Source: Streptomyces acidicola
GTDB lineage: Bacteria; Actinomycetota; Actinomycetes; Streptomycetales; Streptomycetaceae
Assembly: GCF_009377235.1 (NCBI RefSeq)
Contig: NZ_VMNX01000029.1
Span: 1-56,603, forward strand
Direction: 5' to 3'
DNA: 56,603 nucleotides
Both the position numbers and the translations under genes were made by a program. Positions 38,584 through 48,360 of this stretch are shown in pieces (within the stretch, counting starts at the first letter, position 1; every line of letters starts with the position of its first letter). The notes beneath the pieces are model-generated. The model was not told where the DNA came from. It saw nothing but the letters and a program-made list of their open reading frames with translations, and did not search any database.

Positions 38584-40713
38584 TCAGGACAGACCTGCCT
38601 CCTGCATCTGCCGCAGCTCCTTCTTCATCTCGGACACCTCGTCGCGCAGCCGGGCGGCGATCTCGAACTGGAGGTCGGCGGCCGCCGCACGCATCCGCTC
38701 GGTCATCTCCTCGATCTGCTCGGCAAGTTCGGCCGCCGGACGGTCAGTCGGCACGGCTTCCTTGCGCTTGCCCTTGGCGGACTTGGCACCCTTGGCCGCC
38801 TTGCCCGGGACGGGGGTCTTGGCGCCCTTGCCGTCCGCCCCCTTGCGGTAGCCGGTGCCGAGCAGCTGCTCCGTGTCGACGTCCTCGCGAGCGATCTGCG
38901 CCACGATGTCGTTGATCTTCTTACGGAGCGGCTGGGGGTCGATCCCCTTCTCCTTGTTGTACGCGATCTGCTTCTCCCGGCGGCGGTTGGTCTCCTCGAT
39001 GGCCTTCTCCATCGCCGGGGTGATCTTGTCGGCGTACATGTGGACCTGGCCGGAGACGTTGCGCGCCGCGCGGCCGATGGTCTGGATGAGGGAGGTGCCG
39101 GAGCGCAGGAAGCCCTCCTTGTCGGCGTCGAGGATCGCCACCAGGGAGACCTCCGGAAGGTCGAGGCCCTCCCTCAGGAGGTTGATGCCGACCAGGACGT
39201 CGAACTCGCCGGAGCGCAGCTCCCGAAGCAGCTCGACGCGGCGCAGGGTGTCGACGTCGCTGTGGAGATAGCGGACCTGGATGCCGAGTTCGAGGAAGTA
39301 GTCGGTGAGGTCCTCGGCCATCTTCTTGGTGAGCGTGGTGACCAGGACGCGCTCGTCCTTCTCGGTGCGCTCCCGGATCTCGTGCACCAAGTCATCGATC
39401 TGGCCCTCGGTGGGCTTGACGACTACCTCGGGGTCGACGAGGCCGGTGGGGCGGATGATCTGCTCCACCGGGCCGTCCGAGCGGGACAGCTCGTACTGCC
39501 CGGGGGTCGCCGACAGGTAGACCGTCTGGTCGATGCGCTCCTGGAACTCCTCCCACTTGAGTGGGCGGTTGTCGAGGGCGGAGGGCAGCCGGAAACCGTG
39601 GTCCACGAGGGTGCGCTTGCGGGAGGCGTCGCCCTCGTACATCGCGCCGATCTGGGGCACGGTGACATGGGACTCGTCGATGACGAGGAGGAAGTCGTCC
39701 GGGAAGTAGTCCAGCAGCGTGTTCGGCGGGGAGCCGGGGAGGCGGCCGTCGAAGTGCATCGAGTAGTTCTCCACGCCGGAGCAGGAGCCGATCTGGCGGA
39801 GCATCTCAAGGTCGTACGTGGTGCGCATGCGCAGGCGCTGGGCCTCCAGGAGCTTGCCCTGCTTCTCCAGCTCGGCCAGGCGTTCCCCCAGTTCCTTCTC
39901 GATGTCGTTGACCGCGCGCTCCATGCGCTCGGGGCCCGCGACGTAGTGGGAAGCCGGGAAGACGTACAGCTGCTGGTCGTCGCTGATGATCTCGCCGGTG
40001 AGGGGGTGCAGTGTGGAGAGCGCCTCGATCTCGTCGCCGAACATCTCGATGCGGACGGCCAGCTCCTCGTAGACCGGGAAGATCTCGATCGTGTCGCCCC
40101 GGACCCGGAAGGTGCCGCGGGTGAACGCCATGTCGTTGCGCGTGTACTGGATGTCCACGAAGCGGCGCAGCAGGTCGTCACGGTCGATCTCGTCGCCGAC
40201 CTTGAGGGGGACCATCCGGTCCACGTACTCCTGTGGAGTACCGAGGCCGTAGATGCAGGACACCGAGGCGACCACGACGACATCGCGGCGGGTGAGCAGC
40301 GAGTTGGTCGCGGAGTGGCGCAGGCGCTCCACCTCCTCGTTGATCGAGGAGTCCTTCTCGATGTACGTGTCCGACTGCGGGACGTACGCCTCTGGCTGGT
40401 AATAGTCGTAGTACGAGACGAAGTACTCGACGGCGTTGTTCGGCAGGAGCTCGCGGAACTCGTTCGCCAGCTGGGCGGCCAGGGTCTTGTTCGGCGCCAT
40501 CACGAGGGTGGGGCGCTGAAGCTTCTCGATCATCCACGCGGTGGTGGCGGACTTACCGGTGCCGGTCGCGCCCAGCAGGACGACGTCCTTCTCACCTGCT
40601 TCGATACGCCGGGCGAGCTCGGCGATGGCCGCGGGCTGGTCGCCACTCGGCTGGTAGGGGCTGACGACCTCGAAGGGCGCCACCGTGCGTTCGATCTTTG
40701 ATACGGGCCGCAT
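38584..40713 (-). CDS. uvrB: Excinuclease ABC subunit UvrB
   Basis: UvrB verifies DNA damage and loads UvrC. The 709-residue protein has all helicase-like motifs: Walker [16 protein letters not shown] near residue 45, the beta-hairpin region [20 protein letters not shown] near 95, and the Walker B region [18 protein letters not shown] near 340. [16 protein letters not shown] lies near 450, and [20 protein letters not shown] and [11 protein letters not shown] near 515-550. The UVR motif ([20 protein letters not shown]) closes the protein. An Ala/Lys/Gly-rich insert ([20 protein letters not shown]) precedes it. ATG 40713 gives the usual N-terminus. Confidence 0.97.
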   Translation of the reverse strand: MRPVSKIERTVAPFEVVSPYQPSGDQPAAIAELARRIEAGEKDVVLLGATGTGKSATTAWMIEKLQRPTLVMAPNKTLAAQLANEFRELLPNNAVEYFVSYYDYYQPEAYVPQSDTYIEKDSSINEEVERLRHSATNSLLTRRDVVVVASVSCIYGLGTPQEYVDRMVPLKVGDEIDRDDLLRRFVDIQYTRNDMAFTRGTFRVRGDTIEIFPVYEELAVRIEMFGDEIEALSTLHPLTGEIISDDQQLYVFPASHYVAGPERMERAVNDIEKELGERLAELEKQGKLLEAQRLRMRTTYDLEMLRQIGSCSGVENYSMHFDGRLPGSPPNTLLDYFPDDFLLVIDESHVTVPQIGAMYEGDASRKRTLVDHGFRLPSALDNRPLKWEEFQERIDQTVYLSATPGQYELSRSDGPVEQIIRPTGLVDPEVVVKPTEGQIDDLVHEIRERTEKDERVLVTTLTKKMAEDLTDYFLELGIQVRYLHSDVDTLRRVELLRELRSGEFDVLVGINLLREGLDLPEVSLVAILDADKEGFLRSGTSLIQTIGRAARNVSGQVHMYADKITPAMEKAIEETNRRREKQIAYNKEKGIDPQPLRKKINDIVAQIAREDVDTEQLLGTGYRKGADGKGAKTPVPGKAAKGAKSAKGKRKEAVPTDRPAAELAEQIEEMTERMRAAAADLQFEIAARLRDEVSEMKKELRQMQEAGLS

Positions 40714-40753
40714 GGAATCCACCGTACGACCCCGCACTGACAACGGGCCCTGA

Positions 40754-41635
40754 TCACCAGTTCTGCGGGGTGCGGGGGCTCGACCGCCGGGGGCGCCGGT
40801 GGTGCTGGCGGGAGCTGGAGGTGGGGCGCCGGCCGAGGTGGGCGGCGGTGGCGTGGGCCGGGATACCGGGGCGCTGCTCGGTGGAGTTCCAGGCGGTGGG
40901 CTTGCCCATGACCATCAGCGGGTCGAACATCACGACGACACCGGCGAGGAGCAGGAAGGCGAGCGGGCCGATCATCATCGGTGCGAGCAGGGTGGCGGGA
41001 GACTCGCCCGCAGGGGTACCGCCGGCGGCGCCGTGCAGGTGGACGCTGAGGGCGCCCATGCCCGTGTAGTGCATGCCGGTGACGGCGAGCCCCATGACGA
41101 GGCTGGCGCCCACGCTCCACAGGAAACCGCGGACCTGTCCGGCCGCCCACAGGGCGGCGGTGGCGGCCACGACGGCTATGACGACCGAGACGGACACGGT
41201 GAAGGTGTTGTACGTGAGCTTTCCGTTGAGGCGCATGCCCGCCATGCCCAGGTAGTGCATGGAGGCGACGCCCAGGCCGGTGATGGTGCCGCCGGTGAAG
41301 AGGGCCGTTCCGGTCGCCCTCTTGTAGCCGACGATGAAGATCCCGATACCGACCATGACGATCGCGACGGCCAGGCTCGCGAACGTGGTCGGCATGTCGT
41401 AGTGGATCGGGGTCTCCCGGACCGTGAAGCCCATCATCGCGATGAAGTGCATGGTCCAGATGCCGGACCCGATCGCCGTCGCTCCCATGGCTAGCCATCC
41501 GGCCCGCCAGCGGCCGGCGACGAGCATGGATCTGGTGGTGCAGCGCAGGCCCAGCGCACCACCGAGGCAGGCCATGAGGTAGGCCACCAGCGGCGTGACA
41601 AGTCCGTAGCTGAAGCCGTCGACCGTGCCCTGCAT
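40754..41635 (-). CDS. MHYT-domain membrane sensor protein
   Basis: MHYT domains are seven-segment membrane modules proposed to bind copper and sense diatomic gases, usually joined to signalling domains. This 293-residue protein has the three diagnostic repeats MHFIAMMGF (near residue 63), MHYLGMAGM (near 128) and [12 protein letters not shown] (near 190), spaced as in the family, plus an extra C-terminal hydrophobic segment. No GGDEF, EAL or kinase domain follows; only a basic Ser/Arg/Pro-rich tail of about 50 residues. The start ATG 41635 has GGGAGG upstream. Signal output must be through a partner protein or the tail. It is divergent from the glycerophosphodiesterase gene. Confidence 0.9.
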   Translation of the reverse strand: MQGTVDGFSYGLVTPLVAYLMACLGGALGLRCTTRSMLVAGRWRAGWLAMGATAIGSGIWTMHFIAMMGFTVRETPIHYDMPTTFASLAVAIVMVGIGIFIVGYKRATGTALFTGGTITGLGVASMHYLGMAGMRLNGKLTYNTFTVSVSVVIAVVAATAALWAAGQVRGFLWSVGASLVMGLAVTGMHYTGMGALSVHLHGAAGGTPAGESPATLLAPMMIGPLAFLLLAGVVVMFDPLMVMGKPTAWNSTEQRPGIPAHATAAHLGRRPTSSSRQHHRRPRRSSPRTPQNW

Positions 41636-41914
41636 GCGCGGCTGCCCTCCCACCCTGTTGGATCACGAGTTCCCTGAAATACCCCCCGCCCCGAGACCGC
41701 CGACAGCAGTCAGGGGTGTGGCAGAGAGTATGACCCCCACCGGAATGGTCGAACGATTTTCCGGCAAAGAAACACGGCTCTGCCCCACTTGTGCGGTGCT
41801 GGTGAGCGGACTTGGGCAACTCCATTCAATTCGTGGCCATTCTGCACCCCCCTCTCGTTGACCCTCTGCTGTCACTCTGGAGCTGTCCGTGATCGCTCGA
41901 CGCGAGGAGTACGC

Positions 41915-42787
41915 ATGCACATGCGCGCTGTTGCCACCGCGAGCACCGCGCTCATGGGGGCCACCGTCCTCTTTCTCCCCACCTCCCCCGCCCAGGCCTC
42001 CAACGCGAGCGACAACCCGCTCGTGGTGGCCCACCGGGGAGCCTCCGCCTACGCGCCCGAAAACACCCTGGCAGCCGTCGACAAGGCGGCCAAAATGGGC
42101 TTCCGCTGGGTCGAGAACGACGTCCAGCGCACCAAGGACGGCGAACTCGTCGTCCTCCACGACGCCTCACTGGCCCGCACGACGAACGTGGAGGAGGTCT
42201 TCCCCGGCCGGGCGCCCTGGAACGTGCGGGACTTCACCGCGGCGGAGGTCGCGCGGCTCGACGCGGGCAGCTGGTTCGACTCCAGGTACGCCGGCGCGCG
42301 CGTACCGACGCTGAAGCAGTACATGAACCGTGTGTCGCACAACCACCAGAAGCTCGTCCTGGAGATCAAGAATCCCGCCCTCTACCCCGGTATCGAGCGG
42401 GAGACCCTCAAGGTGCTGAGCAACGAGGGCTGGCTCAGCCCGGCGCACCTCAAGAACAGTCTGGTCGTCCAGAGCTTCAGCGCCGACACCGTGCGGACCG
42501 TCCACCAGCTGCGTCCGGGCGTCAAGACCGCCTTCCTGGGCACTCCCGCGGTCACGGACCTGTCCGAGTACGCGGCGTTCGCCGACCAGATCAACGCGTC
42601 GTACACCACGATCTCCCGCGGCTACGTCGCCGCCATCCAGGCGTTCAACGGACCGCACGGCAAGCCGATGGAGATCCTCACCTGGACCGTGGACGACGCG
42701 GACAACGCCCGCCGCGTCGCCGGGTACGGCGTGGACGGCATCATCACGAACAAGCCCGACGTGGTCCGGGCGGCGACGGAGAGCTGA
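41915..42787 (+). CDS. glpQ: Secreted glycerophosphodiester phosphodiesterase
   Basis: It hydrolyses glycerophosphodiesters outside the cell, releasing glycerol 3-phosphate. The 290-residue protein starts with a signal peptide (MHMRAVATAST, a hydrophobic stretch, then cleavage after AQA near residue 27). The GDPD domain has the catalytic VVAHRGASAYAPENT near residue 38 with both active histidine and arginine-glutamate residues. ENDVQRTKDGELVVLHDASL near 68 supplies the metal and second histidine, and LTWTVDDADNARRVAGYGV lies near the end. The start has GAGGAG upstream. S. coelicolor homologues are known as PhoP-controlled genes; a clear PHO box could not be confirmed here. Confidence 0.93.
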   Translation: MHMRAVATASTALMGATVLFLPTSPAQASNASDNPLVVAHRGASAYAPENTLAAVDKAAKMGFRWVENDVQRTKDGELVVLHDASLARTTNVEEVFPGRAPWNVRDFTAAEVARLDAGSWFDSRYAGARVPTLKQYMNRVSHNHQKLVLEIKNPALYPGIERETLKVLSNEGWLSPAHLKNSLVVQSFSADTVRTVHQLRPGVKTAFLGTPAVTDLSEYAAFADQINASYTTISRGYVAAIQAFNGPHGKPMEILTWTVDDADNARRVAGYGVDGIITNKPDVVRAATES

Positions 42788-42884
42788 CGGAAGGCCCCTG
42801 GGACCGGGTTCCCGCCCGGGGCGTGGATGTGCGCGTGCGTCCTTGCCCCGGGCGTTGTCAGTGGCGCGCCGTACGGTGGGTCGC

Positions 42885-43439
42885 ATGAACAGCCATGGGC
42901 AGAACGAACAGCAGGTCGTGTGGGCCGTGGTCGGCACGGACATCGGCCCGTTGCTGCTGGCCGCGACCCGCGACGGCCTGGTGAACGTCGTGTTCCACGC
43001 CACGGAGGCGGTCCGGGACAAGGCGCTCGACCGGCTCGCGTCCCGGCTCGGCACCGAGCCCGCCGAGGTGCCGGACTCCCCGCTGCTGACCGAGGCGATA
43101 CATCAGGTCGCGGCCTACTTCGCGGGCGAGCGGCACGACTTCGACCTGCCCCTGGACTGGTCGCTGATCTCCGGCTTCAACCGCCAGGTGCTGCGTGAGC
43201 TGGCGTCCGGCGTGCCGTACGGCGCGGTCGTCGGCTACGGCGACCTGGCCCGGCGGGTGGGACAGCCGGGCGCGGCCCAGGCGGTGGGCGTGGCCATGGG
43301 CTCGAACCCACTGCCGGTCGTGGTGCCGTGCCACCGAGTCGTCGAGAGCGACGGTGGGATCGGCGGGTTCGGAGGGGGTCTGGAGACCAAGCGGCAGCTG
43401 CTGGCACTGGAAGGGGTGCTCCCGGAGCCGTTGTTCTGA
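42885..43439 (+). CDS. ogt: Methylated-DNA--protein-cysteine methyltransferase
   Basis: This suicide enzyme removes alkyl groups from O6-methylguanine. The 184-residue protein has an N-terminal RNase H-like part (GPLLLAATRDGLVNVVFHATE). In the C-terminal DNA-binding domain, VPYGAVVGYGDLARRVGQPG and AVGVAMGSNPLPVVVPCHRV hold the acceptor Cys in PCHRV near residue 152, followed by GGIGGFGGGLETKRQLLALE. All are canonical, so the protein should be active. It is a stand-alone Ogt type without an Ada regulatory domain. The frame can extend 14 codons upstream; ATG 42885 gives the usual N-terminus. Confidence 0.95.
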   Translation: MNSHGQNEQQVVWAVVGTDIGPLLLAATRDGLVNVVFHATEAVRDKALDRLASRLGTEPAEVPDSPLLTEAIHQVAAYFAGERHDFDLPLDWSLISGFNRQVLRELASGVPYGAVVGYGDLARRVGQPGAAQAVGVAMGSNPLPVVVPCHRVVESDGGIGGFGGGLETKRQLLALEGVLPEPLF

Positions 43440-43510
43440 GGTTCCGCAGGGTGGAGGAGTACCCGCGCACGCGTGGGCACCCTTTTTCGCGCGCCCTGGC
43501 ACCGCGTGAC

Positions 43511-43939
43511 CTACTCGTAGTGCCGCGCCTCGAACACATTGCCGTCCGGGTCGCGGAAGTAGAAGCTGCGGCGGGCCATGCCACGGGCGCCGAACGCGTC
43601 GTACGAGAAGTCCGAAACGGGAACGTCCCGCTCCTCCAGCCGGCCCCTCAGGGCCTCGAAGCCGTCGGCCTTGTAGGAGAGACACACGTGGTTGACGGGG
43701 TGGCCGGCGCTGTCGGCCGCCCCGGGCACCATGGTCATGTGCCCGGCCACCGTGCGCGGCATGAGGTCGAGGATGGTCTCCTCGTTGACCCTCACCGAGG
43801 GGAACGGCACCTGGCCCGCGGCGTACTCGGTGAGCCTCACTGGCCGCAGTCCGATCGCCTTCTCGTAGAAGTGGGCCGCGGCGATCGGGTCGCGGACCCA
43901 GAGGACCACATGGTCGAGACGTGTCGTGTCGTCCGTCAT
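43511..43939 (-). CDS. VOC (glyoxalase/dioxygenase superfamily) protein
   Basis: A 142-residue single-chain vicinal-oxygen-chelate protein with two beta-alpha-beta-beta-beta modules. Metal or substrate residues are in LDHVVLWVRDPIAAAHFYEK near residue 8, VNHVCLSYKADGFEALRGRL near 82 and SFYFRDPDGNVFEARHYE at the end, where the Glu is a likely metal ligand. This outline fits glyoxalase-like, fosfomycin-resistance-like and lyase members, and the reaction cannot be chosen. It converges on ogt and is divergent from psuG, with 99 bases between the starts. Confidence 0.88.
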   Translation of the reverse strand: MTDDTTRLDHVVLWVRDPIAAAHFYEKAIGLRPVRLTEYAAGQVPFPSVRVNEETILDLMPRTVAGHMTMVPGAADSAGHPVNHVCLSYKADGFEALRGRLEERDVPVSDFSYDAFGARGMARRSFYFRDPDGNVFEARHYE

Positions 43940-44038
43940 GTGGGCCAGGCTGGTGGTGTCCCCCACGAGCCGCAAGGGTTTGGCCGGGCGCGTCGCCCGC
44001 CAGAGATGAGGGAGAACCGGAAGACAGGAGGCAGGCAC

Positions 44039-44947
44039 GTGGTGCTGGTGGTGTCCGAAGAGGTGCGGGAGGCGCTTTACGCGCGCCGTCCCGTGGTGGC
44101 CCTGGAGTCCACGATCATCGCGCACGGGCTGCCTCGCCCGCGCAACCTGCAGGTCGCGCTGGAGCTGGAGGAGGTCGTGCGACGGGAGGGCGCCGTCCCG
44201 GCGACGATCGCCGTGCTCGACGGGCGGCCCCACGTCGGCCTGGACAAGGTCCAGCTGGAGCGGGTCGCGAACGAGGACGGGATCCGCAAGCTGGGCCATC
44301 GGGACCTGCCGCTCGCCGTGGCCTCGGAGGTGAGCGGTGCCACCACCGTGTCGGCGACCGCGCAGCTCGCGGCCCTCGCGGGCGTACGGGTGTTCGCGAC
44401 AGGTGGGCTGGGCGGGGTGCACCGGCAGTGGACGGTGACCCAGGACGAGTCCGCCGACCTGGGGTTGCTGGCGCGTACCCGGATCACCGTGGTGTGCGCG
44501 GGCGTGAAGTCGATTCTGGACGTGCCGGCGACACTGCAGCGACTGGAGACGCTGGGGGTCGCCGTCGCCGGGTACGGCACGGACCGCTTTCCCGGCTTCT
44601 ACCTGTCCGACTCGGGGCATCCGGTGGACTGGACGCTGGAGTCACCGGAGCAGGTGGCGGAGGTCATGCGCGCTCAGGACGCGCTCCGCGGGCCGGAGTC
44701 GGCGCTCATCGTCGCCAACCCCGTGCCCGAGGAGGAGCAGCTCGATCCCGGACTCCACGCGCGCGTGCTCGCCGACGCACTGCACGCGTGCGAGGAGGAG
44801 GGCGTCACGGGGCAGGCCGTCACGCCGTTCCTGCTCGACTATCTGGTGCGGCACACCGACGGCGCGTCGCTGAGCGCGAACCTGGCGGCGGTGCGCGGGA
44901 ACGTCCGTCTCGCGGCCCGCATCGCGGCGGCCTGGGCCGGGGTGTGA
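44039..44947 (+). CDS. psuG: Pseudouridine-5'-phosphate glycosidase
   Basis: PsuG reversibly splits pseudouridine 5'-phosphate into uracil and ribose 5-phosphate, allowing reuse of RNA-derived pseudouridine. The 302-residue protein has the family motifs: VALESTIIAHGLPRP near residue 18, DLPLAVASEVSGATTVSAT near 90, FATGGLGGVHRQW near 120 and VCAGVKSILDVPATLQRLET near 150, with the Schiff-base-type lysine. NPVPEEEQLDPG lies near 230. I chose GTG 44039 because AGGAGG is 7 bases upstream. It overlaps a PfkB-family kinase by 4 bases; together they form the usual PsuG-PsuK pair. Confidence 0.95.
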   Translation: MVLVVSEEVREALYARRPVVALESTIIAHGLPRPRNLQVALELEEVVRREGAVPATIAVLDGRPHVGLDKVQLERVANEDGIRKLGHRDLPLAVASEVSGATTVSATAQLAALAGVRVFATGGLGGVHRQWTVTQDESADLGLLARTRITVVCAGVKSILDVPATLQRLETLGVAVAGYGTDRFPGFYLSDSGHPVDWTLESPEQVAEVMRAQDALRGPESALIVANPVPEEEQLDPGLHARVLADALHACEEEGVTGQAVTPFLLDYLVRHTDGASLSANLAAVRGNVRLAARIAAAWAGV

Positions 44948-45990
44948 CCGGTCCCGGCGGGCAGGAGGGGAGACGGGGCGGGGAAGGGCCTGGAGTGGTT
45001 CCGGCGCCTGCCGACCGGGGCGAGGAGCCGTCAGGTACGGGCACGTCTCCTTCCGGTGGCGCTCTGCTGGTCGTAGGGGACGTCGTCACCGACATCGTCG
45101 CCCGGCACCGTGGACCGCTCGCGTCCGGGACCGACACCGCCGCGTCGGTGCGGACCCTTCCCGGTGGTGCGGGCGCCAACGTGGCGTGCTGGGCGGCTTA
45201 CTGGGGCTGTGCGGAGGTACGGCTGCTCGGGCGGGCGGGCACGGATGCGGCCGCGTGGCACGAACAGGAGCTGACGGCCTGTGGGGTACGGCCGCTCCTC
45301 GTCGTCGATCCGGTGGCGCCGACCGGGACTGTGATCTGCCTGGTCGACACGGACGCGGCGGCCGAGCGGACGTTTCTGACGGACAGCGGGGCGTCCCTGC
45401 GGCTCGACCCCGGCGACTGGTCGGACACCCTGCTCAACGGGGTCGCCCGGCTGCATCTGTCGGGCTATCTGCTGTTTTCCGAGCCGAGCCGGGCGCTGGT
45501 GGCGGCCGCTCTGGACGCGGCACGTGCGCGTGGCGTGCCGGTGAGCCTGGATCCGGCGTCGGCAGGTTTTCTCACGGAGCTGGGTGTGGACCGCTTCCTG
45601 GAGCTCGTCGAGGGGATCGAGGTACTGCTGCCCAGCCGCGACGAGGCGTGTCTGCTCACAGGCCTGCCCGATCCGTCGGACGCGGCGGCCAAGCTGAGCC
45701 GCCACGTTCCGTTGGTGGTCGCCAAGCAGGGGGCTGACGGTGCGCTGGTGGCCCGGTCCGGCACTGTCCACGCGCGCGTGCAGGTCGCCCCTGCTACGCC
45801 CCGCGACACCACGGGCGCCGGCGATGCCTTCACGGGCGCCTTCCTCGCGGCCCTGCTCGCGGGCGCCGGGCCCGAGGAAGCAGCGGGCGAGGGGTGCCGC
45901 GCCGGGGCGCTGGCGGTGCAACGAGTGGGCGGGCGGCCGCCCGTGGCGAACCGGCAGCGACACGCGAGACCCACCGGGCCCATGGCTTGA
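44944..45990 (+). CDS. PfkB-family carbohydrate/nucleoside kinase (PsuK-like)
   Basis: A 348-residue PfkB-fold kinase. After about 35 poorly conserved Gly/Pro-rich residues come LLVVGDVVTDIVARHRGPLA, the substrate motif LPGGAGANVACWAAYWG near residue 78, SLDPASAGFL near 205, LLPSRDEACLLTG near 230 and the catalytic DTTGAGDAFTGAFLAALLAG near 292. Overlap with psuG (GTGTGA) suggests that it phosphorylates pseudouridine, the step before PsuG; a ribokinase-type role on ribose is the alternative. The start GTG 44944 is chosen for this coupling. A GTG at 44995 with GAAGGG upstream is a serious alternative. Confidence 0.88.
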   Translation: MTGPGGQEGRRGGEGPGVVPAPADRGEEPSGTGTSPSGGALLVVGDVVTDIVARHRGPLASGTDTAASVRTLPGGAGANVACWAAYWGCAEVRLLGRAGTDAAAWHEQELTACGVRPLLVVDPVAPTGTVICLVDTDAAAERTFLTDSGASLRLDPGDWSDTLLNGVARLHLSGYLLFSEPSRALVAAALDAARARGVPVSLDPASAGFLTELGVDRFLELVEGIEVLLPSRDEACLLTGLPDPSDAAAKLSRHVPLVVAKQGADGALVARSGTVHARVQVAPATPRDTTGAGDAFTGAFLAALLAGAGPEEAAGEGCRAGALAVQRVGGRPPVANRQRHARPTGPMA

Positions 45991-46014
45991 GGGGCTCCGG
46001 CTCCCGCCCCGGCC

Positions 46015-46809
46015 CTATGCCTTCCTTCCCCACGCGGAGATCATCGGCGCCGTGGCAAGGTCCATCGTGCCGGTGGCCACGTTCGCGAGGTGCTGGTCGA
46101 TCTCCTGTTCGGTAGCGAGGCCCGACGAAACGAGCTGGTCGCGGACCTGCCGGATCGTCGCGGACTCCAGGGCGGCGCAGGCCGGCGAGGCAACCGGGAA
46201 GTACGCGTCGGCTTGGACGCAGCGCAGACCGGCCTCCCGGAGCAGCCGGGGCAGTGTGCGGCCGTACCCGAGGTCGGCGCCGCGCTCGGAGAGCAGGCTG
46301 CGGAAGCCCTGGCGCAGCCGGTTGGCCAGTTGTTGCTCCGGGCCGTACTCATCGGGGCAGAGCAGGGGCTGCAGGGCCGGGTCGGCGTCCTCGATCAGGA
46401 TCCGCCCACCGGGCCGCAGCGCGTTGATCATGGAACGCAAAGCTCGCTCCCGGTCCCGCACATGGACCAGGACCAGCCGGGCGTGCACGAGGTCGAAGCC
46501 CTCCCCCGGCGCTTCGTCCGCGCCCACGTCGTGGACGCGCACCTCGACCGGCGGGCGGGCTGCCGAGGCCATCAACGAGGTGTCGATGTCGGTCGCGAGG
46601 ACCTTGCCGGTCGGACCGACCTTCTTGGCGAGCCAGGAGATCACGGAGGTGCCGCCCGCGCCGACCTCCCAGCAGCGCCAGCCCGACCCGATGCCAAAGC
46701 CCTGGAGGTGCCGGAACGTGATGGGATCGAAAAGGGTGGCAAAGGCATCGAAACGCTCGCCCGCCTCGGCCTGCTGGTTGTCGAGAAGATACCCGTCGGT
46801 TCGCGTCAT
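46015..46809 (-). CDS. SAM-dependent methyltransferase, class I
   Basis: A 264-residue Rossmann-fold methyltransferase (Methyltransf_11/25-like). Motif I is CWEVGAGGTSVISWLAKKVG near residue 47; the acidic loop VLATDIDTSLM near 72 binds the SAM ribose. Post-I VRVHDVGADEAPGEGFDLVH and motif III LRPGGRILIEDADPALQPL near 135 follow. The first 40 residues (YLLDNQQAEAGERFDAFATL) form a typical substrate-side cap. The methyl acceptor is unknown. The start ATG 46809 is uncertain; an ATG at 46836 is also possible. It is divergent from corA with 275 bases between. Confidence 0.88.
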   Translation of the reverse strand: MTRTDGYLLDNQQAEAGERFDAFATLFDPITFRHLQGFGIGSGWRCWEVGAGGTSVISWLAKKVGPTGKVLATDIDTSLMASAARPPVEVRVHDVGADEAPGEGFDLVHARLVLVHVRDRERALRSMINALRPGGRILIEDADPALQPLLCPDEYGPEQQLANRLRQGFRSLLSERGADLGYGRTLPRLLREAGLRCVQADAYFPVASPACAALESATIRQVRDQLVSSGLATEQEIDQHLANVATGTMDLATAPMISAWGRKA

Positions 46810-47084
46810 GGCGCGATCATCCCATTTGACTGCCATGTCAGCACATTGACGCCCACACGACTCCCGTCCCCCGCCCCGGCAGCAACTCGGCAGGCACGCA
46901 CACACGCCGGAAACCAGCGGCACGACCAGCCGGCCAGCCTGGAAGCGGAGCGGAATGTTCCGTTCCCACAGGCTTACGCGTCACTCGATTCATGCTGGCA
47001 GACTGGCCACGGCAAGGCACGGAGTGCGGCGCGTCCCGGGGGCGAACTGCGCACACAAGGGGAGATCCACGCGAGGAGATCCAG

Positions 47085-48212
47085 ATGTCCATGGCAGGGA
47101 ATCTGCGGAAGGTCACGGGCCTCGACAAGGTCGGCGGCCTGCGCGGGGTGGCACGGCTGACACGGCGCCGCGTCCGTGTCGATCTCAGCCACCCGGCCCG
47201 CTCCCCGCTGGGCTCCGCGGTGGTCAACTGTGTGACGTACCAGGACGGGGTACGTGTACCCGGCAGCCGTGACCTCGTCGACGCCGTCGAGCATGTCCGC
47301 AAGACGGACGAAGGCTTCGTCTGGCTGGGGCTGCACGAGCCGACGGCGCGCGAGTTCGCGAGCATCGCCGAGTTGTTCGGGCTGCACCCGCTGGCGGTCG
47401 AGGACGCGGTCGAGGCCCATCAGCGCCCGAAGCTGGAGCGCTACGGCGAGACGTTGTTCGCCGTGTTCAAGACCGTCTGCTATGTCGAGCACAAGGAGCT
47501 GACGGCGACCAGCGAGGTGGTGAACACCGGCGAGATCATGGTTTTCGTCGGCACTGACTTCGTGATCACGGTGCGGCACGGCCGGCACGGCTCACTCGGA
47601 CCGCTGCGCGAGGAACTGGAGTCGAACCCCGAGCAGCTCACCAAGGGACCGGCCGCGGTGCTGCACGCGATCGCGGACCACGTGGTGGACGACTATCTGA
47701 CCGTCACGGACTCGGTCCAGGCGGACATCGACCAGGTCGAGACGGACGTGTTCGCGGAGAACGGCGCGCGGGTGGACCCTGGTCGCATCTACCAGCTCAA
47801 GCGCGAACTGCTGGAGCTGAAGCGGGCGGTGGCCCCACTCGCCCGCCCGGTCCTGGAGCTCGCCACCCGGCCCGAGCGGGTGGTCGCCCCGGAGATTCAG
47901 GCCTACTTCCGGGACGTCTCAGACCACCTGCTGCGGGCCACCGAGCAGATAGCCGCGTTCGACGAGTTGCTGAACTCGATCCTGCAGGCACATCTCGCGC
48001 AGGTCAGCGTCGCGCAGAACGAGGACATGCGGAAGATCACGGCGTGGGCGGCACTCATCGCCGTCCCGACGATGGTGTGCGGGGTGTACGGAATGAACTT
48101 CGACTACATGCCGGAGCTGCGGTGGAAGCTCGGCTATCCGATGGTCTTGGTGGTCATAGCCGTCGCCTGCACCGCCCTGTACCGGGGCTTCAAGCGCAAC
48201 GGCTGGCTGTGA
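47085..48212 (+). CDS. corA: CorA-family magnesium/cobalt transport protein
   Basis: A 375-residue CorA-like divalent cation channel. The cytoplasmic domain spans residues 30-305 and includes HPLAVEDAVEAHQRPKLERY near 103 and the long stalk helix ahead of VAQNEDMRKITAWAALIAVP. The two C-terminal membrane segments follow, and the first ends in the selectivity motif YGMNF (GMN). The last segment is MVLVVIAVACTALYRGF with a basic KRNGWL end, as in CorA. The start ATG has GAGGAGA upstream. It lies alone, facing the CBS-domain gene on the other strand. Confidence 0.95.
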   Translation: MSMAGNLRKVTGLDKVGGLRGVARLTRRRVRVDLSHPARSPLGSAVVNCVTYQDGVRVPGSRDLVDAVEHVRKTDEGFVWLGLHEPTAREFASIAELFGLHPLAVEDAVEAHQRPKLERYGETLFAVFKTVCYVEHKELTATSEVVNTGEIMVFVGTDFVITVRHGRHGSLGPLREELESNPEQLTKGPAAVLHAIADHVVDDYLTVTDSVQADIDQVETDVFAENGARVDPGRIYQLKRELLELKRAVAPLARPVLELATRPERVVAPEIQAYFRDVSDHLLRATEQIAAFDELLNSILQAHLAQVSVAQNEDMRKITAWAALIAVPTMVCGVYGMNFDYMPELRWKLGYPMVLVVIAVACTALYRGFKRNGWL

Positions 48213-48321
48213 TCTCCCCCGCCCGGAGCGGAGGGGTCGTACCTCGACCCGTCCGGAGACCGAGCGAGGGCGCGCCCTCAGTGGACCGACATGGACCGAA
48301 CTGACGTGAACTGACGGACTC

Positions 48322-48360
48322 AGTCAGCCCGGGGCGAACCGGCGGAGTCAGCCCGGGGCG
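48322..48360. repeat. 15-bp direct repeat spanning the end of the CBS gene
   Basis: AGTCAGCCCGGGGCG occurs at 48322-48336 and 48346-48360, 24 bases apart. The second copy contains the stop codon and last residues (APG) of the CBS gene. It looks like a small tandem duplication of that gene's 3' end. Confidence 0.7.

Noticed and set aside
41815..41880. PHO box upstream of the glycerophosphodiesterase
   Set aside because: Family knowledge makes PhoP control likely, but no clear pair of 11-base GTTCACC-like direct repeats could be aligned here.
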